A stretch of 64,000 bases of DNA from Nitzschia sp. DOCU1. Its lineage: Eukaryota; Bacillariophyta; Bacillariophyceae; Bacillariales; Bacillariaceae. Position 1 is the first letter of the stretch. Each line of letters begins with the position of its first letter. Below are positions 33,901 to 44,791 of the stretch, one piece after another. Location of the stretch: positions 2,418,001 through 2,482,000 of the forward strand of contig OX595994.1 of NCBI GenBank assembly GCA_951394045.1, written 5' to 3'. Below the pieces are notes generated by a model. The model was not told where the DNA came from and ran no database searches. It saw only the letters and a program-made list of their open reading frames with translations. The position numbers and the translations under genes are program-made.

Positions 33901-36610
33901 CGTGGACAACCCAGATGACATTCAAGGCCTTGGCGACGCCATTGCGAAAGTTTACAACGACTTGGTGGAAAACTTTTGCGACGAGTACTTCCGCAACTCC
34001 ATCTCTTTGACGTATGTCGCTGGAAGCTTGCAGCGTACGACTGTGCCAGGGGGGAGCAGACACGATAGGTACTTGCAGAACATTCCAGGGTGTTTCAATT
34101 TTCATGCCACATTCAATGTAGCCGGACTATGCCGTGGTTGCCAAGCCCTTGGAACACCGATCCCGTTGTTCGGCAACAGCACAATCAATCGAAGGTTACT
34201 AGTAGGCAGCAAGGCTTCAAGACAACCCTGGCAGCTGCCCAGGCAGCGTGGACTTCAAGCAGTCGCCGGGGGTTTGACATGTCTCTGCGACAGCACGTCG
34301 ATTTCACAGCGAAGCGCTCCCAGCTTGGGTGTGGTACAAGCTGGACTAGCAGTATTGATTCCACAACCGTTGCCTTGGGCGCAGAACCCTTCAATATGCG
34401 GATTGCCCGTTCAAGTCGAGGTACCGTGTCCAACGATTCCTACGGGGCCTTCGACCACAATGACCGTGAGGTTTTACGGTCGTCGCACTGATGGCGGATG
34501 TTTAAGAGTGGCGGACTTACAGCAAATGGCTGCCCTCTTTCAGGACGCATTTAATTCAAATATGCTGCTGGAACACTTCACATGCGAGTCAAAATACCTT
34601 CAAGTGTCCGATGTCATTATTGACCCGTCCTACCTCGTTGGATGCCGTCGCCAACTAATGAGTGGTGCTGGCAAGAATGACGATGGAGAGTCTGAAACAA
34701 AACGTCCTTCAAGGAAGCTCCTGCAAGACTTTTCGGTGCTGTTTGCAACCATGACGGTCACTGGAAACATTTATGCGAGCAACATAGGTGCAATTCTTGG
34801 CGGCGAAGGTGCCACATTGCGATCAGCCGCTGCCAGCATTACCGCAAGAAGTTTGGGAGTCTACGACATAGAAACTGGAAAAGCCACCAACACTCCGAGT
34901 ACCGCACCGTCTGATTTTCCAAGTGGTTTTCCGAGTTCTTCCCCATCCGAATTTCCCAGCGACGAGCCAAGCCGCAGTCCACCGGAGACACCAAGTACGT
35001 CGAAGCCATACACGTCCCCGAGCACATCAAAGCCATCTAGCTTTCCATGGATGTCCCCAAACGCCATCTCATCAGCGTCACCTAGTGACCTCAAGAGTTC
35101 GATCCCCTCCGGACCTCCCAGTGAGAGACAAAGCAGCGTTCCATCGGGGCTTCCAAGTCGATTGTTGCCCTCGTCCTCGCCGAGTGACGTCAAAAGTTCA
35201 ATCCCATCCGGGTCGCCCAGTGAGAGACAAAGCAGCGTTCCATCGGGGCTTCCAAGTCGATTGTTGCCCTCGTCGTCACCGAGTGACGTCAAAAGTTCGA
35301 TCCCATCAGGATCGCCCAGTGAGAGACAAAGCAGCGTTCCATCGGGGCTTCCAAGTCGATTGTTGCCCTCGTCGTCACCGAGTGACGTCAAAAGTTCAAT
35401 CCCATCTGGTTCGCCCAGTGAGTTACAAAGCAGCGTTCCATCGTCTCGTCCAAGTCGATCGGAGCCCTCGTCTTCACCTAGTGACGTCAAAAGTTCGATC
35501 CCATCTGGTTCGCCCAGTGAGATACAAAGCAGCGTTCCATCGGGGCTTCCAAGTCGATTGTTGCCCTCGTCCTCACCGAGTGACATCAAAAGTTCAATCC
35601 CATCCGGGTCGCCTAGTAGGTCTCCAATTACGTCCAAGCCGTCGCGGTTTCCATCGTCATCGCCAATTACCTCGGAGCCATCCAGTCGACCGAGCGACGC
35701 ATCATGCCCGACGTCGGCAGACTCGTGTACTGGAAAACTTTCAAAGGTCCTAAAATGGTGTACGGACCTACCCCTCGCTGATGCCTGCTGTTTCAATGAC
35801 TGCTTCAACACATTTTCAGAATGTAAATGGGGAGGAGAGGAGGCCACAATCTATAGAAAATCGTGCAATGGCAGCGGTGGTGCCTGCGACTTTGGAACCA
35901 AATCTCGACCCACCCTCAAACTAAAAGTGGAGGCGGGCTCTTGCATTGGAGCAGGTGCGTGCACTGGGATTGGCTATTCCGCAGACGAGATATCCATCGG
36001 CCCCAATTCCTGTACGGGGGACCAAGCGTGCAGTCTGATTGGCATCTCCGCTGCCCAGACGATATCCATTGGCAAAAATTCTTGTCAAGGCAATAATGCG
36101 TGCAATGATTTGGCTCACTTTAAGGCCGACACTGTCACTATTGGAGATGGATCATGTACCAAACCGGGTTCATGCGAAACAGTTGGTCGCTCCTTGGCCG
36201 TTGATGTAAAAATCGGCGCAGGATCTTGCACCGAAGCCGATTCGTGCCCAAGTGTTGGTACCACGAAGGCCACTGCCGTTGACATTGGCGCAGGATCGTG
36301 CACCGCCGCCTCTTCGTGCTTAAATGTTGGCTATGCTCAGGCCACAAAGGTTACCATTGGCGCAGGAGCGTGCACCGGCACCACTTCGTGCGTAACTGTT
36401 GGTAGTGCCCAGGCCACTGAGGTTACCATTGGTGGAAATTCGTGCACCTATGACGATGCGTGCAAGGCAGTGGGTGCAGCTCTGGCCACAAAGGTGGTGA
36501 TTACGGATAACTCGTGCGACTCAGATTGCTTCCCAGGCCCACCGTTTTGCACTGATTATGTTGACGTCTCTAGCAAAGACGTGCAGTGCGATGGCTGCGT
36601 CTGTCTGTGA
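30914..36610 (+). CDS. Giant single-pass membrane protein with Cys modules, Pro-Ser tract and Cys-rich C-terminal repeats
   Basis: Uninterrupted 1898-codon frame. The start could also be the Met at 31034 (MEAVPAGPAI), since the first 40 codons look less typical. One hydrophobic segment (about residues 66-89, VTIVCLLAVIGLVPLALF) suggests a membrane anchor with the bulk outside the cell. Residues about 130-1320 hold five related modules. Each has a CDPYFR-like motif (CDPYFRNV, CYPEFRIV, CDPFNLTV, CNPWFGVV, CDEYFRNS) and a Cys box (STCLCP, SNCFCP, GTCSCD, SQCFCP, LTCLCD). A long Pro/Ser tract (about 1328-1610) contains a 33-residue repeat. The last 260 residues are eight or so 24-residue repeats of the form IGxxSCTxxxxC. 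Many potential N-glycosylation sites. Such Pro-Ser-rich proteins are common in diatoms; a cell-surface or frustule role is inference only. Confidence 0.85.
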   Translation: MEMTYWAFPLCGLTIFYESTKATKILKSIEVQQANSDKEKMEAVPAGPAIKPTQNEGGRKTSARYGGVTIVCLLAVIGLVPLALFLSVARKRSTLTVRGNQQAPLRRPLPAGPHVVAVYSTDADDHGREDPSAAPEAYGEENEVKHSIHGLGNRREEEASTDCVLSDATPFVFLMLVELNSAQYECFGDAAEGTTRILSSNDEAQINNALLTTFTLLQDRYCDPYFRNVTSVEIVRQAISPSSAQPPLSQGVKTSSLTLEVKVLGTLRCKASEKGCNVEKIGLFDLPSTQGPDDGLLQEPGLESTCLCPASNNTTSTIVSNRGPTESEFMEKYGVLLDILAPSLECSDLQVAECAFGSVFQTGLTITFAEPDAAKNATDLIQSEALKTLNDLIEMDGPDLCYPEFRIVQRVNLVFQEARRKLQQSSLTDGTSLFATLSEELLNVSVTPSKSPTSLFDAAPQLTAILSVDGVCSECGSQLFMSNDVSARRRQIATSYEDAMAPDTAGRSRHLQTASNTTAESNCFCPIDSIMVGGARQLSIDLFLTTLQERIGLQILKIQEVGPPGNIHLYPCTNVTTTFKRNVTVELQVACGVADLPASNKGRINLAYPQAYNSLRTSVCDPFNLTVTSANVVNTGTLGADGVSLPLEIEVTVDCFGCDPLETSLYGLPQSLNNDTSAGPEDAQIFSFESDEGTCSCDSTLPRHAPLETDVIETLGLSFLQQEDVGAVPSCISGAVACGFGTGFTSSAILQVAVNDTLVVEPQETSSILQSAYTNALNRLIGGGNATHCNPWFGVVTDTEFFLEFVYNSVERVVNQTAARRQLQDMAETANDNSNIPSSVPTSTFVYSWAGTSDANISDTPTTAPSPSVDDETQFVVIDATGLCNGCPSELMFNNEAEARRRRIEYETSKTEASRFLEDGAREVPESQCFCPIGSVQVVPDLQQVSLFQVLQDELSQLSNAITLIGAVSGLTKVDCVEETAFSTTIDFQFSAFEWVVDNPDDIQGLGDAIAKVYNDLVENFCDEYFRNSISLTYVAGSLQRTTVPGGSRHDRYLQNIPGCFNFHATFNVAGLCRGCQALGTPIPLFGNSTINRRLLVGSKASRQPWQLPRQRGLQAVAGGLTCLCDSTSISQRSAPSLGVVQAGLAVLIPQPLPWAQNPSICGLPVQVEVPCPTIPTGPSTTMTVRFYGRRTDGGCLRVADLQQMAALFQDAFNSNMLLEHFTCESKYLQVSDVIIDPSYLVGCRRQLMSGAGKNDDGESETKRPSRKLLQDFSVLFATMTVTGNIYASNIGAILGGEGATLRSAAASITARSLGVYDIETGKATNTPSTAPSDFPSGFPSSSPSEFPSDEPSRSPPETPSTSKPYTSPSTSKPSSFPWMSPNAISSASPSDLKSSIPSGPPSERQSSVPSGLPSRLLPSSSPSDVKSSIPSGSPSERQSSVPSGLPSRLLPSSSPSDVKSSIPSGSPSERQSSVPSGLPSRLLPSSSPSDVKSSIPSGSPSELQSSVPSSRPSRSEPSSSPSDVKSSIPSGSPSEIQSSVPSGLPSRLLPSSSPSDIKSSIPSGSPSRSPITSKPSRFPSSSPITSEPSSRPSDASCPTSADSCTGKLSKVLKWCTDLPLADACCFNDCFNTFSECKWGGEEATIYRKSCNGSGGACDFGTKSRPTLKLKVEAGSCIGAGACTGIGYSADEISIGPNSCTGDQACSLIGISAAQTISIGKNSCQGNNACNDLAHFKADTVTIGDGSCTKPGSCETVGRSLAVDVKIGAGSCTEADSCPSVGTTKATAVDIGAGSCTAASSCLNVGYAQATKVTIGAGACTGTTSCVTVGSAQATEVTIGGNSCTYDDACKAVGAALATKVVITDNSCDSDCFPGPPFCTDYVDVSSKDVQCDGCVCL
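35090..35620 (+). repeat. 99-bp coding minisatellite in the Pro-Ser tract
   Basis: About five and a half units of 99 bases (33 codons, SSSPSDVKSSIPSGSPSERQ onward). Successive GAGTGACGTC or GAGTGACATC landmarks are about 99 bases apart. Units differ at few positions, and the period is a multiple of three, so copy-number change keeps the frame. The repeat also opens a long false frame on the minus strand. Confidence 0.85.
35925..36530 (+). repeat. 72-bp coding tandem repeat (24-residue IGxxSCT motif)
   Basis: About eight units encode IGAGSCTxxxSCxxVGxxxATxV. Two Cys per unit at fixed spacing and beta-strand-like hydrophobic alternation suggest a solenoid, possibly disulfide-laddered. The last unit degenerates before the Cys-rich C terminus. 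Confidence 0.8.
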
Positions 36611-37696
36611 AGCAACACTGTAGAGTGAAATAAATGTGACCGTGGTTTGCTCCGGATTGAAAGCCAACTTTGCGTAGTAGACGAGGAACCCAACATGTAG
36701 ATAAGTCCTTGATCCGTATTTCCAAAACTCGCGTTTGTTACAGTGATGCATCCAACAACAAAAAGTCCCACAAACAACGTCGACCTTGATTGCGTTGCAA
36801 TTAGGATCTCCATTGACACAAGAAGGAAGGATGTTTCAGGATTCGTCAAAGCCGCCGACAAGGTCATCGACGAGATGTGCCAATGAGACAGATAACGTAG
36901 CAAAGAACTGGGGAGTTATTCATTGTATTTCTCAAAACATATTGGTACCGGCGAAAAAAACCAACGTGCCGTGACGCGAAAGCTCGTTGGGTGATGAATC
37001 GTCTCACGTCATCTGCGTTTTAAACGTCGAATGGAAGAACATCGCCGATTCAGAGCAGCAAGACTCGTTTCGTAATGGACTACAGCGCGTTTCTTGGAGG
37101 ATACATTCAATATTGCGTCCATCTCGTACTCCAACCACCAAATCCTAATGAAATGACGCACTTTTAAAGTACAATCATTAACTTGTAGGGATGTGTGTGT
37201 CCGCTCGGCACAAATGATTCCCGCCCAGCGATGGATGGATTTGGGTTTGATTTGTTGACAGTCGCTTTCCCCCGAAATCGGCGAACCCATTTCTGCTTCG
37301 ACACATGATTCATTCGATTCTAGAGCGGTGTCACATTGCGTGGTAAACACTCTCGCGCCCGGATTAAATTTGAGTCATGATTAATTTCAATCATATTAGT
37401 CAAAAACGGAATCATTTTTTGGGCGCGATGATGTTTTCGCTCGAGGCTATCACAGAAACGAAATCTCGGTCCTGCACTAGGCTAGAAACTGCAGTAGATT
37501 GTTTTGGAAATTGTGAGACTATTTTAAAGTTAGATCTTTCGTTGCATCGACTCCATCTCCCATCTGATGGTGATCACGTCTTTATATCTTGTCTATGCTC
37601 CTTGAATAGTAGTAGACAAGATAGTTGTCAAGAAGATAGGACATGCCCACCTCTAACTAGCAGTGCTGTGTTTCTTCATGACTGCTCTAGTTAGTG
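36611..37696. other. Spacer downstream of the giant gene
   Basis: No gene recognised. Open frames at 37009-37350 (-) and 37377-37694 (+) lack any domain. The second ends just where the paralogue remnant begins, so it might hold more diverged parts of that remnant. Confidence 0.4.
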
Positions 37697-37840
37697 GCGT
37701 CTGGCATCCTATGGCCACGACCAATGTTACGATTGTATAAGCTCGTGCAACTTGGCATTTTGTGGAGGGAATTGTGAGCCATTTGATGCGTCTGGCTGCA
37801 AAAGTGGAGTGTGACGACTGCACTTGTTCTGTGTAGTACA
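37697..37840 (+). pseudogene. Remnant of a paralogue's Cys-rich C terminus
   Basis: About 1.1 kb downstream of the giant gene, a stretch reads ATNVTI in one frame, then SSCNLAFCGGNCEPFDASGC in another, then ECDDCTCSV and a stop in the first frame. That mirrors the giant protein's end (ATKVVITDNSCDSDC ... VQCDGCVCL). Frame changes show it is decayed. It suggests the giant gene was once tandemly duplicated. Confidence 0.5.
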
Positions 37841-38307
37841 ATATGAGGCTGCTTTTTTATTGCAATAGACCGATTGGCGTTTACTTTGGCTTTGACACAC
37901 TCTATTTTGGATCCCTTCCATTTGCGGGCTTCTGATTTCATGGTCGTGTGGGTCGTCCCCTGGTTTTTCAAATGGGGGAGGGAGGGGGGGGACAAAATAG
38001 TTGGATTTCGTTGTTGACTTTGACTTCTTTGATTAAATGCGATTCGTTCGATTGGTCAGGTTCCGAGATTCGTTTTCAAAGCCAAAATTCGCCGATTGAT
38101 TCGCTTCTTCTGCGTCAGCATAATTCTTCCGCGTGGCACTGCTTTTTGGCGCGCCGTCTCAATCAATCGCAATGACGAAGTCATGACACGGCGGCATCAA
38201 CAAACCTCACAAACCCCATTGACGCAGAAATCTTTCTCTTGTGTCGTTTCTATTTGGATTCCATAGTGATCACACATTCTGCATTGTGACTGGCGCCGTT
38301 TTCGACC

Positions 38308-38477
38308 ATGACAACATACAGCAAAAGTAGGACAACTGCTGCTCAAAGTTTCGAGATGCGCAAAAATCGTGGCGTTTCGCTGTTTGTCGTCGTCGTCGTC
38401 GCTCTGGTCATCGGCAATGGCTCGGCCTTTGTGCCGTCACGAGCAACTTTGTCTACAATTACTGCTCGATTCAGTTC

Positions 38478-38510
<33 letters not shown>

Positions 38511-39952
38511 TCCTTCCTTGGATCGTATGAAGGAGATTATCAAAGAAGAAAGTTCCGATGCTCAAATGATGAAATTGGCGGCGGAACAAATGCGCAATCT
38601 CAAGCCGGACGATATCGATAAAATGATCAAAGACATGGAAACCATGAATCCCATTCAAAAGCAAGCTCTCAAAGCCATGGGAGCCGATCCAGATACCATG
38701 ATGTCCACCATGAAAATGATGAGAGGTACGTCAATATATACGTCGCTAGATGACGTCGCCGTCCTTTTTATTGCCCTTGTCGACCATGAAATCTTATTCC
38801 ATATTAATTGTCCACTCACACAATCGTTCATTGTCTTGCGAATCTATTTGACTATTTCCAGATAATCCTCAAATGATGGCTAGTGCTCAAAAACTCATGG
38901 AAACCATGACTCCCGAGCAATTGATGCAGCAATCCAAACAAGCACAAGAACGCTTAAAGACCATGACACCCGAACAAATTCAACAAGCCAATCAAGCCAT
39001 GGGTAGTATTCCACAACAAGATTTGGATCAAGCAGTCGAGCTGTTGAAACAACAAAGCAAAACGATTGATATTTCTACGAATGACGAAATTGACGACGAC
39101 CACGACGACGAAGATGACACGCCTGCGACCAAGGAGCCCATTGCCACGGGCCCAGGAACTAGTTCGGATCCGAACGTTATATCGTCCATGTACAAGGTTG
39201 CAGAGTTTATGAGTAATGATGGAGAAGCTTTGGCTCAGGGAATTGGTGGTGTCACCTTGGCGGGATTTGCTTCCTTGCCGGTCATTCAAATGTTGAGTGG
39301 GACGAGAGAAGTGGACCTGAGTCAGGCAGAACTCAAGGAATGTTGGGCCAATGGAAGTTTGGGTGCCACGAGAGTAGATCGAGCAGGATTTGAACGAGTT
39401 TGGAAAGAAGTTCAAGATTATTTTGAAGACGATATCATGGGAGAAGCACGCAAGGAAGCCAAGAATCGAATCGCTAGCAAAAAACGACGCGGTAGCGACA
39501 CCAAATCTACTACTACTACGACGACAACATCCACCTCGACTACTACAACTCCCAGAGTAGGCGAAAAGTTGTCGGAAGAAGAATTGGAGTTTGCCAATCA
39601 AGCCTTTAAGAATATGAGTGATCAAGACATGGCTGCCATGTTTGAAGCAATGCAAAATCCCGATCCGGCCACGGAAGCCCGGCTCAAAGCCATGGGGGCG
39701 GATCCCAACATGCTCAAACAAACGGCACGTCTCATGAATTCCAATCCGTTCATGCGCAAGGCCGCCAAGGAAATGATTGCCAACATGTCTGGAAAAGACA
39801 TGCTCAAAATGTCGCAACAAGCTCAAGAAGAAATGAAGAAAATGTCGCCCGAACAAATCCAAGCCATGTCTAGTCCGGAGATGCAAGAAGCACTCAAGGG
39901 AATGACGCCAGAAGAAATTGAACAGGCATTGAAGGGTAGCGGAAAGAAGTAA
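38308..39952 (+). CDS. Plastid-targeted STI1-repeat protein
   Basis: Exon 1 is 38308-38725, the intron 38726-38861 (GTACGT..TTTCCAG, phase 1) and exon 2 38862-39952, giving 502 residues. The N terminus has a hydrophobic signal segment (FVVVVVALVIGNGSA) directly followed by FVPSRATLSTITARFSS: the signal-peptide cleavage plus aromatic-led transit peptide used for import into four-membrane diatom plastids. The Met at 38356 may be the true start. After an Asn run (an AAT microsatellite) come pairs of Met/Gln-rich STI1-type repeats: DPDTMMSTMKMMRDNPQMM with TPEQLMQQSKQAQERLKTM, and near the C terminus DPNMLKQTARLMNSNPFM with SPEQIQAM. An acidic linker and a Thr run separate them. STI1 repeats bind client proteins or chaperones (Hop, Tic40, ubiquilin). 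No TPR is seen, so a Tic40-like import or folding role in the plastid is the best guess. Confidence 0.8.
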
Positions 39953-40699
39953 TTGTAGTTTTTTCGTTTTATTGTTTCCATCCCAAGTTTCCATTTGGTG
40001 GCTTTGTCATGGTCATACCCGACTCTAGAAGAAGATCGACGTCCCCCCTACTAACGACCAATGCTGCCCGTTGGCACACCAATTCCTCGTTCTTTCGGCC
40101 TTGCCTACGTTGGATTTATGTGTGATGATGATGATGGAAAACCAATTCACGAAACTGCGATCTTCGCTTCTTTGAAACCTTTCGACTTCTCTCCTTGCTT
40201 TTGCAACACACGACTATGCGGGACTAGATGTCAAAACACGAAACTGCGATCTTCGCTTCTTTGAAAACCCCCTTTTATTTACGTTCCTTGGAGTTCCTTC
40301 CCGCAACAAATGACACGCTCCAATTTCCTTCTTTTCCCATAGTCGTGCTTTTGGGCGCATTCTAGGATTACGTCAGAATACTCCGACCAACGATTCTTCT
40401 AATGGAGGGCAATAATAAACGGAGAGTAACGCAAGATCCGATACTTAGAGAATCTTGCTACATGAGTTCTCCCCCCGTTTCAATTATTGGAGATTTCACT
40501 GGACGCTTTAAATATGTTTTAGTGCGAAATCCAAGATCCGATATTTAACGAGTTCAAGATGGGCATTATTCAGATTGCAATAGTTTTAAAAAGTGGGACG
40601 ATGACGATTCAAGGCACCTTCCGACTACAATGTTAGCCTTCCTTCTCCGAAAAGCCATAAAACTGAGTTTGCGTCAAACGAAACGAAACCCATTACACA
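39953..40699. other. Spacer with a 30-bp direct repeat, upstream of the calcium ATPase
   Basis: A 30-base block (CACGAAACTGCGATCTTCGC and the next ten bases) occurs at about 40149 and 40237, 88 bases apart. AAGATCCGATA recurs at about 40433 and 40530. The calcium-ATPase promoter is presumably nearby; no gene seen. Confidence 0.5.
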
Positions 40700-43600
40700 A
40701 TGTGCATGCCGACACCGACAAAAGTTCAGGCAACAAAGAAGCAGTTTTCCGACGAAGCAACAGACCACGGCCCAATGGAACCCTATCCTCTCTCTCCTGT
40801 GGACTTGGGCATTCTCAGTAATGACCGGACCCGCGGTGCTTTCATTACCATCCTCGAAAAGGCACTGGCGAACGAAGGAGGCGCCTCGAAGGAAGATGCC
40901 GAGAATCCATCGGAACAGCGAAAGCTATATGCCGAGCTGCTCCAGCTGGTCGAAAAGATGAAGCAGGATGAGGCAAATGGACAGGTCGGGGAACACACTC
41001 CCCAATTTCAAGAAGCCGCGAAGAACGCCGATCAAGCAGCCACTCTTCTAACGAAGCTGTTGCGGTCCAGCCCGGAATTCGGGATTAACCCTAGCGAAGT
41101 TGATCAGAGGCGAGAATTCTTCGGATCCAACGCAATCACGGAGAAAAAGCTTGATAGCTTCTGTAAGCTTTGCTGGGAAGCCATTCAGGACTTTGTGCTT
41201 ATCATGCTCATCGCGCTTGGTGTCATCAGTATCGTGGTCGAAATCACCACTCATCCAGGTTGCAAGACTTGCTGGATTGAAGGAGCTGCGATTTTGGTTT
41301 CTGTTATCATTGTTGTCTGTGTGACAGCTGGGATTGACTATGCCAAACAATTCGCCTTTATCCGTCTCTCGAAGAGTCTCAATGAGACAAACATCAAGTC
41401 CGTCATTCGAGAAGGGAAACAGGTGTCTGTTACCGACGAAGAAATCGTCGTGGGTGATATTCTCTCTGTAAACAGTCATAGCTTGGCGTCTATTCCAGCA
41501 GACTGCGTTTTGCTTGGACCCGCCTCTGACCTCAAGATGGACGAGAGTACGCTCACTGGGGAGTCAAAGGCTATCTCGAAACGTCCAGGAGACGTGGTTC
41601 TCAGCGGAACCAGCGCAAGTGAAGGATCTGGGAAAATGGTGGTCATTGCTGTCGGTATTAACTCCGTTGCCGGCAAAATCAAAGCTCGCGTTTATGAATC
41701 CGAAGACCACCAAGATGAACTTGGAGGTGAAGAAGAGAACTCGCCTTTGTTTGTCAAGCTTGATAAGATTGCAAAGCAGGTTGGTATCGCGGGTACTGTA
41801 TTCGGGTCCGTCGCTTTTATTGCCAGTTGCATCATTGGATTGGCCATTAACAAAGAACCCGTCTCCAACATCGTTGATTATCTCATCGTTTCGATCACGG
41901 TGTTGGCCGTCGCCGTCCCGGAAGGTCTACCACTCGCGGTCACGCTGGCTCTTGCTTTCTCGTCCAACAAGATGACCCAAGACCAAAACTTGGTTAAACA
42001 TTTGGACGCTTGCGAAACTATGGGCTGTGCAACCACCATCTGTACCGATAAGACAGGTAAGTTCAGTTCCTCAGCTACGTGTTTGTCGGGCTGGACATCT
42101 TCTCATGAAGTTGATTCTTCTGCCTTCCCCTACTCTTCCCAGGTACTCTGACTGCTAACAAAATGAGTGCCCGAGCTCTCTTCCTTTGCATGAAAAGTAT
42201 GATTCTGGATGATCCCACTATCAAACTCGGACCGTATGTCAAGGAAAATTGCCCATCTCAGCCCGCAATCGAACTTCTTGCTCGCCTCATCTCGATCTGT
42301 ACCATGAATGAGACAGTCTTGTACTTTAAAGACGGCACTGACAAGCTCGAGAGCTCGGCCGGAAACCCGACAGAGGTCGCCTTGCTTTCCTTGGTGCATG
42401 AATTGGGAATGGACTATGAAGCGATTCGAAATTCCACAAGAGGTCGGTCGGCTGTTGGACAACTCGGCGAGTTTCTCGGGGAAGGAAAAATGTTTGGCTT
42501 TTCTTCCGCTCGAAAGATAATGAGCTGGGCTGTTCCAAATGCTGACGGGGGCTATCGCATCTACTGTAAGGGAGCTCAAGAAGTTCTTCACGCAAGATGC
42601 ACCAAGTACATGAATGAAAATGGCGATATCGCTGAGATGACCGACAAAGCTGAGGCGGAAATGAAAAGGGTCGCACAGTTCTACGCACGCCGAGGAATGA
42701 GATGCTTGGGCCTCGCTTATGCCGACCTGCCTGCAGGCTTTGACATGGAAAAACTATCGAACGATGTTTTGAACTCGGACGGAACTCCAGCTTTTGAGGC
42801 AGAAACCAACCTCGTTGCTGTGGGGTTGGTTGGAATCGAGGACCCGTTGCGTCCCGAGGTTCCTGCTGCTATTGAAAAGTGTTATCGTGCCGGTATCGAT
42901 GTTCGCATGGTGACAGGAGACAATCCTAACACTGCTGTCAGCATTGCTTACCAAGCAGGAATCCTTCGAGATTTCCACTTCCGGGAGGGAACTACCGACA
43001 GGGTGGCGGATAGTCTGAAAGACCATGTCTTGATGACTGGAGCTGATTTCCGTAAGCAAGTGTACCGCCCCAGTGAAGATGGAACGGGTATGGAATTCGA
43101 TCAAGCTCGTTTCGACAAGATTTGGCCGCATCTGCGCGTCCTTGCCCGATCTTCCCCGGATGACAAACTGACCCTTGCCCATGGTTTGAATCAGTCAACC
43201 TTGTACGCTGACAAAGAGGCCTGCAATAAACTTCTACTCGAAGACAACATTACCATTTTCCCTGATCGCCAGGTCGTCGCAATGACCGGTGATGGAACGA
43301 ATGACGCCCCGGCCTTGAAACGTGCAGATATCGGATTTGCCATGGGCATTTCGGGCACTCAAATCGCAAAAGACGCCGCGGATATTATTCTTCTGGATGA
43401 TAACTTTGCATCGATTGTCACGGCAGCCAAATGGGGCCGCAACATCTACGCCTCCATTCAAAAGTTCCTCCAATTCCAATTGACCGTCAACATTGCTGCC
43501 GTCTTTACAGCTTTGGTCGGAGCCTTTGCCTATCAAAAGAGTCCTTTGGCGGCCATTCAGCTTCTGTGGGTCAATCTTTTGATGGACTCCTTGGCAAGTC

Positions 43601-44284
43601 TCGCTCTCGCGTCAGAGCCTCCAGTGGATGCACTCTTGGAGAGACCTCCTGTCAACCGCACCGAGCACATGATCACCAAACGAATGTGGGCCAACATGCT
43701 AGGCCAAGCATCGTATCAAATCATTGTTATCATGACCCTTCTTTTCAGTCCTGATCTTTTGAATGTGCAGCCGGGCCACGAAGTTGCCGAAACGGGTGAG
43801 AACTCGGTCCACTACACCTTGATTTTCAATACCTTTGTTTGGATGCAGCTCTTCAATGAGATCAACAGCCGAAAGCTCAAGGGAGAATGTAAGGGGAACC
43901 AGCCATCAATAAGTTTGAACCCGACTGTCCACAACGTTGACTCAACTTGTTGTTGTTATTGCTCCCTCTACTTCCACGTTGTCTTTCTCCCTTACAGTCA
44001 ATGTATTCGCAGGCATAACGCACAATCCATTGTTCTATATCATCTGGTTGACCACATCGGGCCTCCAGTGTCTGATTGTTCAGTATGGAAGCGTCGCCTT
44101 TGCCGTTGCCGAAGGTGGACTTGATGTGCAATTTTGGTTATTGAGTCTGGTGCTGGGATGTGGCGTGTTTCCCGTACAGCAAGTCATTAATGCCTTGTAC
44201 GCTGCTGCCTTGAACTACAAGGGCCGCCGCAACGCCAAGCGACTGGCGAAAAACATCCATCAAAACGTTGCAGCTGTCCAATAA
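40700..44284 (+). CDS. P2B-type calcium-transporting ATPase (PMCA/ACA family)
   Basis: Three exons: 40700-42056, 42143-43888 and 43998-44284. Introns are of 86 bases (inside DKTG, phase 1) and 109 bases (inside a Glu codon, phase 1). The product is 1129 residues. Order of landmarks: TM pair near IQDFVLIMLIALGVISIV and GAAILVSVIIVVCVTAGI; actuator motif MDESTLTGESK; TM4 AVAVPEGLPLAVTLALAF with the calcium-binding Glu; phosphorylation site CTDKTGTLT with Asp450; nucleotide-binding region KGAQEVL; hinge MTGDGTNDAPALKRADIGFA; LWVNLLMDSLASLALASE in TM6; and C-terminal TMs from FNVFAGITHNP. The PMCA-like FNEINSRKLKGE segment is rejoined correctly by the second splice. It exports calcium from the cytosol. 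The C-terminal tail is short and basic (RRNAKRLAKNIHQ) and no clear calmodulin site is visible. The start could be a few residues either side of MCMPTPTK. Confidence 0.93.
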
Positions 44285-44791
44285 CGGTGGAACGAACCCA
44301 TGTATCATAAAATTAGTAGTACAGTCCTGTACAAAAACTCGCCGTTTTTCCTTGTTTCCTTATTCTTCCGTGGCCTTAACCCTAACAATTCGCAATCTCC
44401 TAGCTAGTAGAGGGAGTCGTGCATAAACAGTTGAATGGGCTCTGTCTTTTGGGATGGCTCATCCGATAAAATTCATTCCTCGTAGTCGGACACAGTAATC
44501 GTTGTAGTCAGATGTCACGGGACTCACATCCCCGACTGGGATGGAAAAGCAGCATGGTTTGTTAGCAGAATTCATTGCAGAGCTACGATGACAGTCGCGG
44601 CCCTTAGTATTGCGTCAACTTGGACTCGTCGGCCCATCAAAGGCACAGCTGTCTAATCCTTGGTATGTACTACTACTACTAGCATTGGGTGTGGCGGGCT
44701 CGGACCTCAACTAGTCTTTGAAAGAAACAAATTATTTCAATGCTGGTTATGGATACAATTATTGTAATATGTCGTGTTTGATCTTCTTGTG
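44285..44791. other. Convergent intergenic spacer
   Basis: Lies between the 3' ends of the calcium ATPase (+) and the DnaJ gene (-). It holds only a few short frames and a CTAACCCTAACAATTC fragment at about 44378. Both transcripts should end here; no gene seen. Confidence 0.5.

Noticed and set aside
34861..35847. 328-codon open frame on the minus strand
   Set aside because: It lies entirely over the Pro-Ser minisatellite of the giant gene; the repeat period keeps the reverse frame open.
38954..39994. 346-codon open frame on the minus strand
   Set aside because: Antisense of the STI1-repeat gene, with no domain and a composition mirroring the sense codons.
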